A stretch of DNA of 64,000 nt from Austropuccinia psidii (GCA_023105745.1 JALGQZ010000008.1:49404618-49468617); one strand, 5' to 3'; shown: positions 1-12,303, counted from the first letter of the stretch. Notes: generated by a model not told the origin, from the sequence alone. Numbers and translations are program-made.

Positions 1-3000
1 TTTCTCAGCATCACTAGATTTATATGGTTTTATCAAGCTCACTGGAAATGTAGGATGCTTATTGCTAAGCTCTTCAGATAACTCTACTTCAACAGCATTT
101 TCTCCATGGAGGGCTTTAATCACAAAAGGTCCTGCAAAGGAGTCTTTCAACTTTTTACATCCTTTGATGTTATTGAAGTTAGTGGTGGATACAAGAACTA
201 GGTCCCCCACTTTGAAATCTGGAGTTGCATGTGATTTATCCCATTTGTCTTTAGCATATGCACAAGAGTCCTCCATGAATCTCACTGCATGCCTTCTAGC
301 TTTGTCTAGCATTCCTTTGAAGCTAGCAGCTGTGGGATGTATTTCAATTAAGTCTTTCCTCAAGGAATCTTGGGGTAACTTGGGGTTCCATCCTTTTTCT
401 AGAATAGCAGGAGTCTGATTGGTACTGGCATGGATTGATGTTTTATATGCCAATTCCAGTGCTGGCAACAGAGTACACCAATCATGGGTAAATTCATCAC
501 AATCTTTGAATTCAAGGCCATATGCACAAAATCTTCTTACCATGTCCTCTAAGGTTTGGATCATCCTTTCAGCCAGGCCATCAGTTTGTGGGTGGTAGGC
601 TGTAGAGAAAGACAGTTTAGTGCCAAATAATTGGTGAAGATTTGTCCATAGTGCTGAAGTGAATTTGGGATCTCTATCACTGATGATATTTGTAAATATC
701 CCAGTCCATGACACTACTCTATTCCATATCAGAAGAGCTGTATCCATGGCTGTATCATCTTTGTGACATGGTAAAAAGATTGGAGTTTTACTGAATCTGT
801 CCACAATTACTAGGCAAGCATTATAGCTTCTGTCACCTCCTGGTGGTAGGCCAGTTACCCAATCCATATGGATAATTTCCCAAGGTCTGCTTGGTTCTTG
901 GATTTTCATCATATTTCCAAGTCTTTTGCCAGTGGATTTATTTGCCTTTTGGCATCTGTCACAGGTTTTGCAATACTCTGCAACATCTTTCTGCCACATT
1001 GGCCACCATATGCAGGTCTGCACTTTCTCTCTTGTTCTGTCTTCAGAGAGATGTCCTGAAAAGGGACTATCATGGCATTCTTTCAGTACAAGATTGATTA
1101 GTGACCTGTCCACAACTGTCATAACACATGTGTGTTTTGTTCTGTGGTAAATTATACCATCTAGTAGGTGAAATCTTCCTTCATCATAAGATTTTTTCCA
1201 TACTTCATCCAAGGCATGTGTAAGAGAGTTGTCCTTACAGTCCTTTTTAAGTAATTGGCATAAGATGCTACAATTCTTATCTTGAGTGTAACTGTTTCTG
1301 ACTTCTTCAAAGAAGGTGGTGCTTAAGTCTGTAACACTTATCCCTTCTATTGGAATTTGTGGGGAGGCTTCTTCTGGTACATAAGCAGGATTATCAATAT
1401 CATTTGGTAATGGCCATCTGCTTAGTCCATCTGCATTTTTATGAATATTGCCATCTTTGTGAACAATAGTCATATTGCCCCTATATTCTTGTATGGCTAT
1501 TTGCCATCTAAGCATATGTCTGTTGGGTGTTTTCATGTTCAGAAGTGATTTAACAGCGGTACAATCTGTTATTACTTCAAAGACACATCCTTCTAGAAAG
1601 TAATTTAGCTTTTCTAGAGCCCAAACAAGGCATAAACACTCCATTTGACTTGCTCCATATGTGGCTTCAGTTGGTTTGATTTGCCTAGATTTGAAACATA
1701 TGGGTCCTTATACAGGTTTATCATTTATGATCTGAACTTGGTGAAGTGCAGCACCTAGCCCATCTCCTGATGCATCAATATAAAGCTTAAAGGGCAGCTT
1801 AAAGTCTGGCATCAGTAAGAGTGGAGCAGTGGTCAAGGCTTGTCTCAAAGATTCAAAGGCTTTTACTCTGTCAACTGTCATTTCAAAGACTGTGTCTTTG
1901 TCACATAGCTTATAAAGAGGTCTTGCTATGGATGCAAAATCTTTAATGTGTTGCCTGTAATACCCTGCAAAACCCAAAAATGATTGAATTTCTTTTTTGT
2001 TTTGAGGCATGGGTTTAAGCAGTACTGCTGCAACTTTGTTTTTGTCAATTCCAAGAGATAAACCAGATACTACATGCCCTAGTGCTTTAAGCTCTTTAAA
2101 TCCAAAATGGCATTTCTTCAAAGAAATTTTCATATTGACAGATTGAATTTTTGTCAAAACCCTGGACAATCCATACATATGTTCTTCCCAAGTTTTGGAG
2201 CAGACTATAATGTCATCAATGTAAATGATTAACCATCCTTCTGAAAGTTCTTCAGGGAAGATTTCATTCATCATTCTTTGGAAGTGTGAAGGTGCATTTT
2301 TGATACCAAAAGGCATTCTTAAATATTCATAAACTCCACAATGAACAATGATTCTCAAATACTTCCTTGCTCTTGGTGTTACCACATTCTGATGAAATCC
2401 CTTAAGAGCATCCATAGTGCTTATATATACTGCTTGAGATATTTGAGTGAGGGCAATCTGGATCTTTGGAATTGGGTATCTGTCTGGAACAGTATAAGTG
2501 TTCAGAGCTCTAAAGTCCCCAACCATTCTAGATTTTCCATTATGCCAAGCCACTATGACTGGTGTAGTTATTTCTACTTCTTCATTGTGGCCTACTTTTC
2601 TTATTACACCAAGGTCTAAAAGTTCTTTAATATGGCTTTCTAGTGCTTCTCTTGATTTTGGACTTGCTGGATATGCAGGTCTTCTTAAGAGTGGTGGATA
2701 AGGTCTCTCAATATTAAGGATAATATCAACTTCATGACCAATAATTGCCCCTAGGGGTTCTTTATCTGAGGCAAATGCTTCTTTATGGTCATATAAAAGA
2801 GAAAAGAGTTCATTTTCTTGTTTATCACTCAAATGAAGGCTTATTTCACCTTCATTTAAGTGTTCAGACTTGAATTTCTCTAACTCTAAGTTGACTGGTG
2901 ATACTTTGTTTACTGTAATTTGTCTTTTAAATGGTAAAAAGGCAAATTTTTGGCGCTTATTGTCTCCAATAGTAAAGTATCTGTCTTTGTTGTTGTGTAA

Positions 3001-5027
3001 ATCTATGCCATACATGATTAAATAATCATTTCCCAATATGAAATGGGTACTAGAGCAATTTTCCATAACAACAAATTCAACAGTGATTCTTAAATTTCCA
3101 TTGATATGTGGAAATATGACACTAGTCTCAAATATTCCCAATGCTTTCATTGGGTTACTTGCACTATTGAATTTTATGCCATCAATTGGCAACAATTGAT
3201 CTTCAAAGTTTGGTACACAAGTTTTAAGAAAAGATTTACCAACACAAGAGCAGAAGGCTCCTGGGTCAAGCAAAAGTTTAGTGGGTTTGTTGTCAATCAC
3301 CACTTCTGTTATACAGGAGTTACCAGCTGTATAACCTTTTCCTCTGTTTGGTTTGGTTTTCATGAGTTGTGCATCTTGGATTTTTGATAAATCAAGTTGA
3401 CCATTGCTTAATTGTGGCAAGTGGGAATAAGATTCCATGATGTCAAAAGTGGCATTGATATTTTCTATATCTTTTGAAGATTCAGAAAATATGGATGAAA
3501 TGTCATCTGAATTTTCTTCAATTATGTCATCTTTTTCAACATCAGGTTCTTTCTCCATATCAATTTCATTGATTTTCCCTCTCTTTGGACATGTATTGGC
3601 TAAATGAGTGGTGCTTTGGCAAATATGGCACTTTCTGACTGTATCTGCAGATTTATTTTTAATATTATTAGAGTTTTCTTTGGGGCTTTTGTCCACAGAA
3701 TCCTTCCAAGGTGTATTAAACCTTGTTTTGAGATTCACCCTACTGGAACCAATTCTGGTTCTTGTGGTTACTTCCTCTAATATATTGATAATGTCTTCTG
3801 CTGAAGATTGTTCAGTAGTCCTGCTCTTGACAGCATGCTCTAAGTCACCTCCACATTGTCTTAGAATTTTTCTATGAATCATAAATTCTGACATGTCAGG
3901 GTATAATGCTGTTAACCTGTCCTTTTGTTGACAAAACCATGGTAAGGCTTTGTCTTTATCAGCATTAAATTTGGCGGATTCAAAGGCTGTTTCAACTTTA
4001 AACCTCCATGCATCATTGGCCCATTTGTTGACAATTTGGGTTTTCCACCAAGTCCAACTCTGGTGTCCATGTGCTTGTCTCAATTTGATATACCATCTGT
4101 GAGCTGATTTGGTAAACAAGGTGTTAAACCTGGCTGTCACCAATCTGTCTGGTAATTCAAAATATTCTTTGATCATGTCAATACCTCTGATAAATTCCAT
4201 ATGGTCATATTCTCCTTCACCACTGAAGTGAGGCCATTCCTTAAGTTTTGGAACTTCTTTTAATAGTGCTTGGCCCATTGATGGTTCCAAGTTATGAAAA
4301 GAGGTAGAAAATTCATCTTTTAACTGTGAATTTTCTCCATCCAATAATTGTGGATTGGGAATTCTTGCACCCTCATTCTGGTTCAGAGGTGTAGACATTC
4401 TTGGTAAGGTGTTTAGCAGTTGTTCAATATCATTCATTTTACTGTTGTTACACCTTTGAGAATTTTTTAACTCATGTTGTAAGTTTTGTATAGAGTCTAT
4501 GACATTCTTTTTATGTTCATCCTCTTTATATGTAAGCTCATTCCATAACTCTGTTTGTCTAGTATTATCAGATATAACTTCATTTAATTTCATTGTTAAT
4601 TTTGATATTTCCTCTTTTGAGGTATCAAAATCCTTTTTCAAGGAAATTTTATTTGTCTTTACTTCAGCAAATGCTTTTGAAACATAATCCAGAGTCTTTT
4701 TATTGTCCTCTTTGATAGTACTAATGGCATGTTTTATTCTTGTCTCAATTATGTCATCAATATTGAGTTTAGAATATTTTTCTGTTAATTCTTTAATAAT
4801 TGCACATTGTTCATTTATCTTAATGCCAAAAGAAGTATCATTATTGGAAGTTTTAATTGTTCTTAAAACCTTTTCAAAACACGTAAGTGTTTCATTGATT
4901 TGGCACAGGCTCAAGTTGTTTGTTTTAATGTTGTTAAAAATGGATTCATTTTTATCAGAAAGATGTTTTTCACGTCATTTATAGCATCATACAACTCTGG
5001 GATGGAATCAAATATATCAGAAATCAT
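1..5027 (-). pseudogene. Gag-Pol polyprotein ORF of family I copy A, nearly intact, partial
   Basis: Structural protein plus protease, reverse transcriptase, RNase H and integrase for an LTR element. From the ATG at 5027 there is a coiled-coil-rich N-terminal part, a capsid-like segment, a CCHC knuckle ([14 protein letters not shown], near 3620), a protease site read as LLLDPGAF (near 3267), RT with YIDD (near 2220), RNase H, integrase HHCC (about 930-1075), the three acidic integrase positions (near 865, 680 and 575), and the start of a C-terminal domain. Lesions seen: one A missing from the run at 4966-4970 (five here, six in copy B), shifting frame, and a TAA at 1708-1710 where B has a Lys codon. 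Between 4914 and 1711, and again from 1707 to the edge, the frame is open, so these two small changes are all that break it here. Confidence 0.9.
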
Positions 5028-5687
5028 TTCTGGAACTTTAATCTGGCTTCCTCCTTCTTTTGTAATTCCATCATGGTTCTGGCCATCTGAAATACATTTT
5101 CCATGGCATCCTGCTGAATCTTTGGGATCCTGTAGCCCTGGCTGTAAGGTTTTGGAGCTTGTGCCTTCCCTTTGCCCTTGTTTGGAGGTTTTGGCTGCTT
5201 TTTCACGGTGGAAATGCTGCTGCTGGCCACTGGGGCTGTTTTTGGCACTGGTTTGGGAGGTGGAGGGTTGTTTTTCCTCCATTCTGCTGTTAAGAGCATC
5301 ATATTCTTCTTTTCCATCAATGGATGCCATCCATTGAGTAACTTGCAAGTGTTGGGATGGCCCAGGAATTTCCTTACAGTTAGGTATGAATTCATGCAGT
5401 TTCTCCACAGATTTGCAAGGATCTGGTACTCTTTGTACTGAAGTGCATTGTTGTAAGCCTTCTGGCTGGCTTTGTAAATGTTCACTGAGGCTTCTTGTGG
5501 CGGTGTCAGCTCTTTTTGAAGGTAAAATAGTGTCATCAGCTTCAGAATTGGACAACTTATTGTTGTGGAAGTCTTTTACTGACCCTTGTCCTTCTGTATC
5601 TGATTGGCTTCTGCCATAATCACGTCTATGACCTTTTTGGGAGCTGCTTGAGGGTTTATAGCTTGCTCCTGATCTGGTTGAAGGCAT
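4911..5687 (-). CDS. Overlapping frame a: N-terminal extension of Gag, family I copy A
   Basis: The ORF starts at the first ATG after the PBS (5685-5687, product beginning [10 protein letters not shown]) and stays open for 258 codons. It runs in the same frame as the Gag-Pol start at 5027 until the one-base deletion at 4966-4970 diverts it. It overlaps frame b for about 650 nt. Its ATG lies inside the predicted intron, so only unspliced RNA could use it. The sequence is low-complexity and rich in Ser, Gln and Lys. Between A and B it differs at about 29 of 105 aligned residues, against about 14 for frame b, so I am unsure whether it is a selected protein or only a passenger frame linking the first AUG to Gag-Pol. 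Confidence 0.5.
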   Translation of the reverse strand: MPSTRSGASYKPSSSSQKGHRRDYGRSQSDTEGQGSVKDFHNNKLSNSEADDTILPSKRADTATRSLSEHLQSQPEGLQQCTSVQRVPDPCKSVEKLHEFIPNCKEIPGPSQHLQVTQWMASIDGKEEYDALNSRMEEKQPSTSQTSAKNSPSGQQQHFHREKAAKTSKQGQREGTSSKTLQPGLQDPKDSAGCHGKCISDGQNHDGITKEGGSQIKVPEMISDIFDSIPELYDAINDVKNIFLIKMNPFLTTLKQTT

Positions 5688-5934
5688 ATTTATGATTAAA
5701 AGGTTAAAAATAGTAATTTTACGTCAAAAAACTCACTATTTGCCAAATTTTTAGCTCTCTGAAAGGTATTACTTATATCCAAGTTAATTAATTCAGAGGT
5801 TATTGGCTCAGGTTGGTTATTTTGAGTCACAATAACAGTGCTATTATGGTCTGAAATCACAGTGCTTGCAGGAATAATACTGGTAACTGTTGAGGCTGTT
5901 TCAATGTTTTCTTGTCTTACCACGTTGTCAGACA
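5024..5934 (-). pseudogene. Two-exon leader ORF (frame b) upstream of Gag-Pol, family I copy A
   Basis: Predicted exon 1 is 5737-5934 (66 codons, no ATG; begins after an acceptor-like TTTTAG). Predicted exon 2 is 5024-5673. Joining across the intron at 5674-5736 keeps one frame. Exon 2 contains a proline/lysine-rich stretch and the motif [19 protein letters not shown], also present in families II and III. It ends at TGA 5024-5026, which overlaps the ATG at 5025-5027 of the Gag-Pol ORF (ATGA). Function unknown; it is not a recognised retroviral protein. One TAA (5576-5578) interrupts this copy. No ATG lies in exon 1, so translation would need a further upstream exon or non-AUG initiation. Frame b changes less between copies A and B than the overlapping frame a does. 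Confidence 0.6.
5674..5736 (-). other. Predicted 63-nt intron, family I copy A
   Basis: On the minus strand the donor is A|GTGAGT (5731-5736) and the acceptor is CAACCAG (ending at 5674). The ATG of frame a is at 5685-5687, inside the intron. The equivalent intron is 41286-41350 in copy B, 12684-12747 in element D and 27693-27773 in element F. Confidence 0.65.
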
Positions 5935-6137
5935 CTAAAATTAATGAAAAAGCCAAATAATTAAGTAAAAAAAAGGTTATTTCAAAAAAAGAAATAAAAA
6001 TTAAAGCCTCACTTATAATATGAGAAAAAAAAACTTTTTATTGATTTTTTGAATTATAAGTGTTTTTTATATGTTTTTTAAATTTTTCAATATAAGAAAA
6101 AGAAAAAAAGAGTAAAAAAATATGTCACAGGTAAAAT

Positions 6138-6155
6138 ATCACGGCTGGGCCCCCA
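6138..6155 (-). other. Primer binding site of element A
   Basis: Two bases after the LTR end the minus strand reads TGGGGGCCCAGCCGTGAT, complementary to a tRNA 3' end in CCA. The TGGGGG start fits a tRNA with a C discriminator such as tRNA-Pro; I cannot identify the tRNA from the window. B has the same site with one change and D a diverged version. Confidence 0.75.
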
Positions 6156-6157
6156 AA

Positions 6158-7986
6158 TGTAAGGTGTGGATATGAAACTTTGATAAAAAATCAAGTACTT
6201 TTCCTGTCCTCAAAATTTGTATAAGGTAAAATTCAATTAAACTTAGTAAGAAATATTATTTTTAAGAGAAAACACGCCAATTTTATTGTTTATAACTTTA
6301 TTAGTATAAAACAATAATATTATAAAAATTTATTGTTTTACCAACAATAAAAATTTATCCAAAAAATACTCTACAAGAGATATTTTAAGGCTACAAAAGA
6401 AATTTCTTCAAGAGCAATTTCAATTGGAATTAATTGAGCAAAGAACTGCAAGAAATTAATTAAAGAACAAAGTCTTTAAAAAGAATATTAAAGAGAAAAC
6501 ACGCCCAAAAGTGACCAGAGTGAACTTGGAAACAAAGTGACAAAGTTAACAGTGATGAAAGATGCTTTAATTCACTTATGGGGTGGTTCAGGGGTAAAAA
6601 TGATTATAAGAGTTACAAACAATGATTATAATGATTTTTTCACGTGGTTAAAAGGTTCAAAATGATTTAAAAAGGGTGGTTGGAATCTTTTATTGATTGG
6701 TTTAACAGTTTTAAACTAATTAATAAAAGGAAAAGATTCTAACATGAAGAGAAAAGTGGGGCAAAGAAGACATTCTTTTATAGCCACCAATTCTCTTGCT
6801 CCAAAAGTAAATTTTACTCTTGTCAGTCGTGAAAAACAGTCTGACAACAGAAAAGCCAATTATGGCATCATTGAACCCTGGTTTAGACCAAAAAAGGGCT
6901 GGTTTAAGCCATTTTTAGCCATTTTAGACCCTTAAATCAGCCATTACTATAGCAATACCAAGCCTAGAGCCTTCAAAACACGTCAGAATGTGTGTCAGAG
7001 GCGTAGAAACCAGTTAAAAATGTTTTTATTATGATTGTTTTATCTTAAGGGTAGTTTTACCCTCTTGGCAACAGCTAAAACTACCCCAGTTGGTATCAAA
7101 ACCTCATCATCAATTGAGTCCACAGACCCTGTAACTCAATTCCAGGCCAAAAGTGATGAACTTTTGCGTGAATTTTGACATCCCACGCCTGTCAGCAAGG
7201 AGTTTGGGGGTCTAGCTCCCCCTTAGAGCTGGAGTTCCTTTTCCCCCCCAAATTTAATCTTTCCAATTTAATTTTCCTTTAATTCCTCATCATGTATTAT
7301 ACTTATAATTTATATATGTGATTCAATCCAATTGTACAGTTCAATACAGTAATAATTGACACCACATATGTAAATCAAAGTTCACTTATGTAATACACGC
7401 GCACATTTTGACATTTCAATTGAATTCAATTGAAAATACTTCAATTCCTCATAACTTCTAAACTAAACACAACACCTCAATTTTAACACAAAAATTGATG
7501 GTTAACACCACATGTGGTGTGAATTAAATTAAGGTTTTGAGGTTTTTCAACTTTTGTATTGAAAATACTAAAAACTTAATTTAAGCTTATTTAGAGTTGA
7601 GTTACAAGAATTTCACTCAGAGGTGACCCCACCTGATTTTTTATGAGGAAGCCAATGGTGAAATAAATTTTATGTGTTTATTTATTGGATAAAAAGTTAT
7701 GATAATTTTTATATAACTTTTTTCCAAATTTATTTATTTTTTCACAATTTTGTTAAAATTTTATTTTTACTTAATTTTTTCAAGTATAAAAGTAATTTTA
7801 TATTTACAAAATTTAATGTATTTTTTATTTTTAAATTGTAATTAATTTTTTATTTTTAATATAATTTTATATTTATATTTTGATTTTTATTTTAATAATA
7901 TAAATAAATTTATTTTATTTATATTAATATGTTATTTTTTATATTTGTGGTCTTTTGGGTATATGAAATTACCTCTAAGGCTCACA
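6158..7986 (-). repeat. 5' LTR of element A, family I (1829 bp)
   Basis: Begins TGTGAGCCTTAGAGG and ends CACACCTTACA on the minus strand, matching both LTRs of copy B throughout. The stretch includes an AT-rich upstream half and a GGGGG-containing segment near 7200-7250. Long ORFs reported on either strand inside it are chance. Confidence 0.95.
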
Positions 7987-10381
7987 GATATGGTCTGTCA
8001 ATATTAAGAGTAATATCAACTTCATGCCCTTTTATAGCGCCTAATGGTTCATTATCAGAGGCAAATTCATTATTATATGTGTATAACACATCAATAATTT
8101 TATGTCTCACTTTTGGTGACAATAATGAATTAATTTGTGCTTCAACAACTTGATTAGCCACAAATTCTTCCTTATAAATATTGTTCTTAGAAGATAGAGA
8201 TTATTGATATTTTTTGGCATATTGGAAAAAGCAAATTTTTGTCTTTTGTGTTCTCCAATTGTGAAATATCTTTCTTTATAGTTATTTAAGTCAATACCAT
8301 AAATATTCAAGTAATCATTTCCAGGAATGATGTGTTTAGATTTGCAATTGTCCATTACTAAAATCTTAGTATTCATTCTCACACTTCCTGCTGGGTGTGG
8401 AAATACAAGATTAGTTTCTAATATACCTAAAGGGTACATATTATTACTGGCACTAATAAATTGTACACCCTCTATTGGTAGTAGATGATTTTTCCATCCA
8501 GGCAGTATGGCTTGAAGATGATCTCTGCGTACATAAGTAAAAAATGCCCCTGTATCCAAATTTACTTTGTCTTCAATATCATTCATCAGGTTTGATGTGA
8601 TACAAGATGTTCCAGCAGTGTATCCTTTACCTCTAGCAGGTTTGGCTTTACACATTCTGTCATCTTGGATATTTATCAGGTTATGACAATCCTCACTGTA
8701 CTGCGGCAAGTTAGTATGGAATTCTGTGACCTCAAAGAAATCTGTAATGTTTTCAATGGGATAGTCATCTACTGGTGTATCCTCAGAGAATGCAGAATCT
8801 AGGTCAGATTCTTCTTTCCCTTCAGTACACGGAACTTCTTCAATGACTTGAACTTCATTTATTTTTGTCTTTTGGGGGCAAGTGTTGGCTAAATGTGAAG
8901 TGCTTCCACATTTATGACACTTCAAGACAGGTCTTTCAGGTCTTCTGTCCTCTCTGGAAATCTTTGAGACCATTTTGGACACCATGGGAATTTTAGTCCA
9001 AGTCTTACCAATTCTTTTTCTGGTAATTATATCTTCCATTGCATTAATTTAGTCTTCTGTGGAACAGGTTTCTACACATCTGCACTTCATAGCATGCTCC
9101 AGTTCTCTTCCACATTTTCTTAATATTTTCATATTAATCATAGTGTCAGACATATCTGGCTGTAAGGCAGATAATCTGTCTCTTTGCTTGAAGAACCAAG
9201 TAAGTGGTTTATCTTTTTCTGAGTTAAAAATGGCATTTTCAAAAGCATTCTCCCTTTTAAACCTCCAGGCATTATTGGCCCATTTGGTAATCATTTCAGA
9301 TTTCCACCAAGACCAATAATGTTTTCCATGATCTTGTCTCATCTTTTAATACCATTTCTTTGCAGTTCTGGTAAACAGAGAGTGTAATTTGCCCACTATA
9401 ATTTCATCAGGTATGTGAAAATCCTCTTGAAACATATCAATAGTTCTGATGAACTTAATATGGTTGTATTCACCTTCACCAGAGAATGTTGGCCATTCTT
9501 CCAATTTGGGAATATCATTTGCAGAGATGACATTTTCTCCTAAGAATGGGGTCAAACTTACTTTAACAGAACATTTTTCTTCAGTCAAAGGTGTAGAATG
9601 TCTTGGAATATGTGGTTCATAGTTCTTATGAATTTTTTCTACATTTGCAATGATTTAATTTTTTAACTTCTGCCTTTCACTTTCACTTTATGCCAAATGT
9701 GTGGCAAACTGATTGGTATTTTCAGTTATTTCCAAGACATGATCTTTCAGAATTCTAAGTTGATCATTAATGTTTAAAATGGAAAGATCTTCCATTTCAT
9801 CATTTTGAACTTGAGATTTCCTCTCAATTCCGTCACATGTATTGGTAATTCAATTCAGTTTGACATTTGTCAACTGATACCATTCAGTATACTTCTTGTC
9901 ATTTCTTTTCAACCCACTCATTTCAAATATTCTTTTATTTAACCCTGCATCAAATTTGCAAAGTTATACCTCAATGCTAGATTTAACAAAGTGTATTTAA
10001 TCTATTATTTGCGTGGAAAAGTCATGTTCATCCTTTCCTGCTCTTTGGCTGTGATCTCCATAAGAGTCCTGGCCATATTGAAGACACTGTCCACAGCTGA
10101 AGGCTCCAATTTGGGAATCCTATACCCTTGTTGGTAATGTCTGTGCCAATTGGCTTTTTCTTTGCACTTGCCTTGATGGTTCTTGGGACCTTTCTGTTTC
10201 TTCTGAGGTCCTTTGGGCTTGTCTTTGGATACTTCTGGAGCTGGTAAACGCCACTGGGCCTTCTGTCTCCAAAGCTGGAGTCATTTCCAACTTCTTCTTC
10301 TGGTCTATGAATAAAAGACTTTGGCTCTCCAACCAATTCTTTATCTTTTTGACTTTGGCTTTGCAAGACAATGGGCTCCAA
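7987..10381 (-). pseudogene. Gag-protease-RT start of element D (degenerate)
   Basis: Homologous to the Gag-Pol ORF of A and B at about the level expected between families. Seen on the minus strand: the end of the leader frame with RIPKLEPSAVDSVFNMART (near 10030-10120), a capsid-like part with EEWPTFSGEGEYN (near 9480), a CCHC knuckle CHKCGSTSHLANTC (near 8900), a protease site NLDTGAFF (near 8550), and the RT N-terminus up to IDRPY at 7987. In-frame stops at 9655-9657, 9346-9348 and 9049-9051 lie in one frame. A frameshift lies before the RT segment around 8110-8200. Unlike family I, the protease keeps the standard Asp-Thr-Gly. Confidence 0.85.
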
Positions 10382-12303
10382 TGTGAGCCTTGAGGTACAT
10401 TTTACATACCTAAATAGGCCACAATCATCTTAAAAACAAATTCTGAACTATGCATAACCCATAAGTCATGCATATATTCAAAATTCATCATTTTTGATTT
10501 CAGAAAAGATGTATAACCTTTTATTGAGTACGCAAATCCATGGATTTAAGGCCAGATTTGGATTCTACACAAAACTTTACCTAGGGTAGCTTCATAGAGT
10601 GAATAAGCTCAAATTAACTCTTTGAGGTGGTAATATGGAAAATACTTCAATACCACATCATCAATACCACATAAAAGATCCGTGAAAATGTTTGTTTTTC
10701 TTAATTTCACACCAAAATAATGGGAATGTGAGAAATCCCATGTTACATATACACTAAGAATAATGTTATGCATGTTTTGGGCACTTAACATCATGGTATT
10801 CTTACATGGAATTTTGGTACACCCATAGTGGATATCTCACTTGAAGCTTAAATTTCTATTTTGCGGTGAAAAATAAGCAAGGGGGACAAAAGACATCAAA
10901 GAGAGCCAGGGTACCCAACTTCTGAGGCCTCAGAGGTGTGGACAGCTCCAAAGCTTGGATCCATGGCTGATCATGGCCCAATTAGTAAACTAAAACACTT
11001 TGGGAACTTGGTTACCATGTTACAACTACATTAAATTGTAAGAAAATAGCAAATAACCTGCTATTTTGATGTGCCAAGGAGGTAAAAGGCTACTTAGACT
11101 TCTGTAATCATGGCAAATTTTAATTAATTTCCATGGATAAGCCCCAAAAGAGTGATTAAAACACTTTTTGGATGAGTATCCATTGTTTTACCTCATAGCA
11201 ACCAGTCATAGACTGATATTTGCAATTCTATGTAGAAATGAGGTAAAAACTTAAACAATTTATTAAAAATACAATTCTTAATGAATCTTTCTGAATATTT
11301 CAGGACCAATTAAGAACTTGATAACTCATATAAAAACCAAAAAGAATTTTACTTTTTAATCTAAAATTAAAAGGTTGACTTACAGTCCATTGTTGAGGAT
11401 TCCATGTGACACACAGAATCTTTTAAAACCTACAGAAAATACATTCTGTGATGAAATTTCCAATAACATTGATAGCTTTGAGAAATCAATGATTATCTTA
11501 GAATAAAAGAAGATTTACAGATGTTACTCCTTTTATTCTTAAACATAAATGGGTTGGTAGTCACATAGAAACCTCAATTAAGTAATTATGACAATCTTAC
11601 GCGACAATAGATGATACAATCAATAATCCAAAAAGGTTTATTGTTTTCTCACTCACTGCTTTTTCAGTTTGCTCCATGGAACACCTCTGTGAGCTGTCTT
11701 AGACTTAAATAAGGCCTCCTCTTGCTGTTTTTTCCAAATCATCATCACATTATTCATTTATATCATTGTTACCAACAAGTAAGTATTAGTCAAAACCTTT
11801 CTTAAGTGTTTTATTCTTTCATAATCAATCAGAAAGATGTAAAATAATAGAGATCAACTATATATTTCTGTAATATTGCTATAAAATCATTTTTATCCAT
11901 TAAATCCACAATTCTACGTCTAATCTCTCTACTTTTATCTTCAATAAGTTCTTTCCAGTATTAGTGAGTGATTTATCTGTAATTCTTAAAGTTTTTCTCT
12001 CAAATTAGTTTTCTTCAAGAGTTATCTTTATGATTATTGTTGAAAAAGATAATTATATATTAAAATAATTTTATTATTTTAATAAAAGAAGTTTTTATTA
12101 TTCAATTCTTCTTGTAATTGATTCTTGTAGACAATTACTTCTCACTGTTATAATCACTAGTAGTGTATAACATGTGAAAGAAATAATTGTTTCATTATTT
12201 AATTGTGGTTATAATAATTCTTTATTATTATATTTCATAAGAACAGTAATAGTACTGTTGATTAATAGTAATATTATCAACAGTTTCATAGACACATCTT
12301 ACA
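10382..12303 (+). repeat. Solo LTR, family II (1922 bp), TSD TCCAA
   Basis: Starts TGTGAGCCTTGAGG and ends ATCTTACA, flanked directly by TCCAA at 10377-10381 and 12304-12308. Joining the flanks restores the minus-strand leader/gag region of element D. Its orientation is opposite to the host element. It matches 41369-43293, 51693-53618 and 13293-15206. Confidence 0.95.

Larger units (their letters stand above)
1..7986 (-). mobile_element. Ty3/gypsy LTR retrotransposon, family I copy A (left end outside window)
   Basis: Reading on the minus strand from 7986 the order is 5' LTR, tRNA-type PBS, a spliced leader ORF, a Gag/PR/RT/RNase H/integrase ORF, then the window edge inside the integrase C-terminus. 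The same order and near-identical proteins occur in copy B (39036-51024). The LTR ends abruptly at 7986 inside the protease-RT region of element D, whose sequence resumes at 7987, so A is nested in D. The target duplication cannot be tested because the other end is outside the window; the right-hand candidate is GATAT (7987-7991). Only two lesions were found in the long ORF, fewer than in any other copy here, so A looks young. Confidence 0.95.

Noticed and set aside
62..1150. Several plus-strand ORFs of 60-118 codons
   Set aside because: They are antisense shadows of the integrase of element A; the minus-strand frame is the one homologous to element B.
7929..8153. ORF on the plus strand at the A/D junction
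   Set aside because: It spans the LTR end and D pol; the reading arises from the junction.
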